Source: Pipra filicauda
Taxonomy: Eukaryota; Chordata; Aves; Passeriformes; Pipridae
Assembly (NCBI RefSeq): GCF_003945595.2
Contig: NW_024104421.1
Coordinates: 124,001-188,000, forward strand
Length of the DNA: 64,000 nt
Reading direction: 5' to 3'
Below the pieces are notes generated by a model. It worked only from the letters and a program-made list of their open reading frames with translations. It made no database searches and was not told the origin of the DNA. Within the stretch, counting starts at the first letter, position 1. Each line of letters begins with the position of its first letter. Positions 62,501 through 64,000 of the stretch are shown piece after piece. The position numbers and the translations under genes were made by a program.

Positions 62501-64000
62501 AAGAGACTAAACATATGGACATCAATACACTTGCCTCTGTGCGAGAGGAATGAAAGGGCACAGAAGGACATCTTTGTTCCCAACAAGTTGCACATGTGTG
62601 GGGATACCCTTCCGTCAAGTACGGGTCAGTCATTCTAGCCAGCACATCTGCAATTCGTTATGTTTCCTACCTTCTGCCTGCTGCTGGGTGTGAAAACGCT
62701 GAATCTGCTCCCCTCGGGTCACTGACATCGTACAAACAAGACATTTTAACAGTTCATCTTCCTGGACTCCAAACTGGCCCTGGGAAAGAGGAAATAGATG
62801 AGGAGAGTCAATTGTAAATCCCTTTTGTACTCGTGGGGTTTGTATCTGTCTGTGTGTTGATGGGGTCGTGATTCGGGTTCAGGCCTTTGAGCCCCACTGT
62901 AAGGTAAGTGTTACTGTTGGCATATCACAGCACCAGGGTCAGATGTGGGCTCTGAGATCTGCATTATCCTTGCAGTGACCAAGCTTACCCTCACTCTCTT
63001 TGAAACACTTTTTGTGTTGCTCTCCCAATGCCGCCACTTTTCACCTTCTTTGGGAGCCATGCCAGTCCCTGCTGAGAGGTTTAATGACTTATTGAACAGC
63101 ACCACATGCAGGTGACTGTGCAGGTGCTGAAGCATCTGAGCTTCAGCTTAGTCACATGAACCCGTGAGAGGCAGGAAACAAAGGGAACTCATACACACCA
63201 AACCCCTCAGTGATTTAACAGGAATTCCCCTCCTGTGGGCAAAAACCGAGGAGCAGAATTTCAGAAGTAGGATAAAAAGAAGTTGGCTGCTGAAAAGAGA
63301 TAGGTGGTTGTTTCAGGTATTGCGTAGGAGGAAAACAGGCAAAGAGATGGGAGTGAAAACAAAGACCAAGAGTGTTGGGATTTCAAATAGGTCAAAATAA
63401 AAAGACATAGAAGTGGGAGAAATATGTTACATTTTACTGTTCTGTGTTGTTAACAAAGCAGGATAATGTATTCATCCCATATAATAAAAATGGGATGGTC
63501 CTGGGAAATATATACTTCTTAATCTGTGATAATATGATGTGAAATAGTAGAAAGTTTAATTATGGATAACCAATTAAAAACTATAGCAGTTCATGTGGTA
63601 TCCTTGGACAAGATCCAGTGAAAACACAGAACTCATGTACAGATACTGCACACCTGAATTTCTTTGAGGCAGCACCATACTCAGTAACACATAACATTTA
63701 GTTTTAAAAAGCTTGTACTGTATGAAACCAACAAGGCACATGTTGACTATGTAACATACTGGTTCTAGGCACGCAAGAACCAGAAGCTGGGAAGCATCTC
63801 TTTGAGAATGAATAGCAGTGAACACAAACACAGTGATGGGGTCATACTCTGCACTTCCGGGAAAAAATTCTTTGTTCTTTAGAGGCAGAAACACCCTTGG
63901 CCATCTCCGGCAGGAGCAGCTCCTACAGTCAATTGCCAGTGGGAAGCAACATCACATCCATAAAGTTTCTGTCAACTCTTCTTGTGACTCACCGCTGCAG
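47244..64000 (-). CDS. Unconventional myosin with C-terminal SH2 domain (partial)
   Basis: Exons, 5' to 3': 63993-64000 (partial), 62671-62779, 61351-61467, 60840-60940, 60314-60400, 60074-60139, 59641-59754, 58493-58604, 57089-57135, 56714-56779, 56316-56435, 55340-55425, 55044-55091, 53488-53535, 53209-53300, 51891-52013, 51422-51537, 50911-51110, 48871-48960, 47835-48000, 47244-47516. Every junction is in phase, giving 729 complete codons without a stop. Motor marks: LDIFGFE (switch II), [67 protein letters not shown] and [14 protein letters not shown]. Then come one IQ motif, a proline-rich linker, a complete SH2 domain and a tail. The motor resembles class III. The product should be an ATP-driven actin motor that docks on phosphotyrosine proteins. 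The ATP-binding N-terminus lies beyond 64000 and the 3' end is uncertain. It is not MYO3A or MYO3B, since neither has an SH2 domain. Confidence 0.9.
48430..48855 (-). mobile_element. CR1 LINE fragment next to an SH2 exon
   Basis: Starts among repeated 'agaattctagaattctatga' and 'ggatcatagaattt' words, then 'acaaaatcatttagattgga', 'ccaccactaaaccatgtccc', 'tgacagccctttccatgaag'. It ends near 'gagccttctctgcaagg', only about 10-15 bp from the donor (48865-48870) of exon 48871-48960. It lies in the same orientation as the gene. Confidence 0.9.
50505..50660 (+). repeat. Possible ancient interspersed repeat
   Basis: The string 'gagtcagaccaaaagtccat' followed by 'tgtctctgcaaatggtccac' resembles a motif common in old sauropsid repeats ('gtcagaccaaaggtccatct...'). 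I cannot name the family with certainty. Confidence 0.35.
51422..51537 (-). other. Proline-rich basic linker exon of the myosin-SH2 gene
   Basis: The exon encodes about 38 residues with PVPTPRKR and LPVPRPRSK, two Px(P/A)xxR-type SH3 ligands of the sort bound by CIN85/CD2AP, embedded in a basic stretch. It connects the IQ neck to the SH2 domain in place of a coiled coil, so nothing here predicts a stable dimer. Confidence 0.8.
51891..53300 (-). other. Neck (IQ motif) exons of the myosin-SH2 gene
   Basis: Exon 53209-53300 completes the converter with [14 protein letters not shown] and begins the lever arm. Exon 51891-52013 continues it, giving [14 protein letters not shown] across the junction, a textbook IQxxxRGxxxxxxY light-chain site. 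The following ~30 residues are highly charged ([15 protein letters not shown]) and may extend the lever as a single helix. Only one IQ motif is visible. Confidence 0.88.
57583..57690 (-). mobile_element. CR1 LINE fragment in a myosin intron
   Basis: Contains 'aatcataaaatcacagaacg', 'ggttgaggctggaagggtcc' and 'ttgagcagggccacctagag'. Only the terminal ~100 bp are recognisable. Confidence 0.75.
58487..58492 (-). other. Non-canonical GC donor of a myosin intron
   Basis: Exon 58493-58604 is followed by gcaagt instead of gtaagt; read as ACAG|GCAAGT it matches the GC-AG intron consensus. Using it joins LLSVLFT to [10 protein letters not shown] with the spacing seen in class III myosins. GT alternatives nearby either break the frame or delete conserved residues. 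Confidence 0.75.
63993..64000 (-). other. Edge fragment of an upstream myosin exon
   Basis: The last eight bases read ctgcagcg on the minus strand, followed by a perfect gtgagt donor. In phase they give Ala-Ala before [12 protein letters not shown], matching the usual 'AA.LLGV..ELL' helix of myosin heads. The rest of the exon lies outside the window. Confidence 0.7.

Larger units (their letters stand above)
53488..62779 (-). other. Motor-domain exons of the myosin-SH2 gene
   Basis: Exons from 62671-62779 down to 53488-53535 encode the lower part of the head, from upper-50K helices through converter. In [22 protein letters not shown] the DSIAK sequence stands for the conserved DALAK. Counting 16 residues upstream of it falls on a Glu (RGEQ), so the TEDS site is acidic and needs no heavy-chain phosphorylation. 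P-loop and switch I are outside the window. Confidence 0.88.

Overview
The window is vertebrate nuclear DNA, most likely from a bird. Genes are split into many short exons with GT-AG introns. The dispersed repeats are almost all fragments of CR1 LINEs, with the typical 'catagaatcatagaat...ggttggaa' 3' end in both orientations. GC-rich, minisatellite-laden introns suggest a microchromosome. No bacterial, organellar, CRISPR or RNA-gene signal was seen.

Layout. (1) 1-2.3 kb: no gene recognised, then a CR1 fragment (about 2370-2565). (2) 2810-6897, + strand: a complete seven-exon APH-1 gene, the seven-pass subunit of gamma-secretase, with a CpG-rich promoter carrying two perfect cAMP-response elements and large minisatellites in intron 1; poly(A) signal at 7787. 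(3) 8488-24148, - strand, tail to tail with APH-1: a complete twelve-exon transmembrane alpha-carbonic anhydrase. It reads most like CA9 and has a promoter with a TATA box, an AP-1 site and a hypoxia-response core. All twelve exons join in phase to 379 residues. (4) 24.3-24.76 kb: a ~46-bp minisatellite just upstream of that promoter. (5) 24.76-45.4 kb: intergenic, with seven or eight CR1 pieces and one 86-bp near-perfect hairpin. (6) About 45.5-64.0 kb, - strand: the 3' part of an unconventional myosin gene that runs off the right edge. Twenty-two exons join in phase into 729 codons: a class III-like motor, one IQ motif, a proline-rich basic linker, then a full SH2 domain of the SH2D7/SH2D2A type and a tail with tyrosine motifs.

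The most interesting object is the myosin-SH2 gene, an actin motor physically joined to a phosphotyrosine reader; I know of no human gene with this architecture. The second is the APH1-carbonic anhydrase pair. In mammals APH1A sits beside CA14 and APH1B beside CA12. Here an A/B-intermediate APH-1 lies beside a CA9-like enzyme, which raises the possibility of a third ohnologous pair whose APH1 copy mammals lost.

All exon boundaries were read by eye from splice signals, phase and homology remembered from these families; no database search was run.
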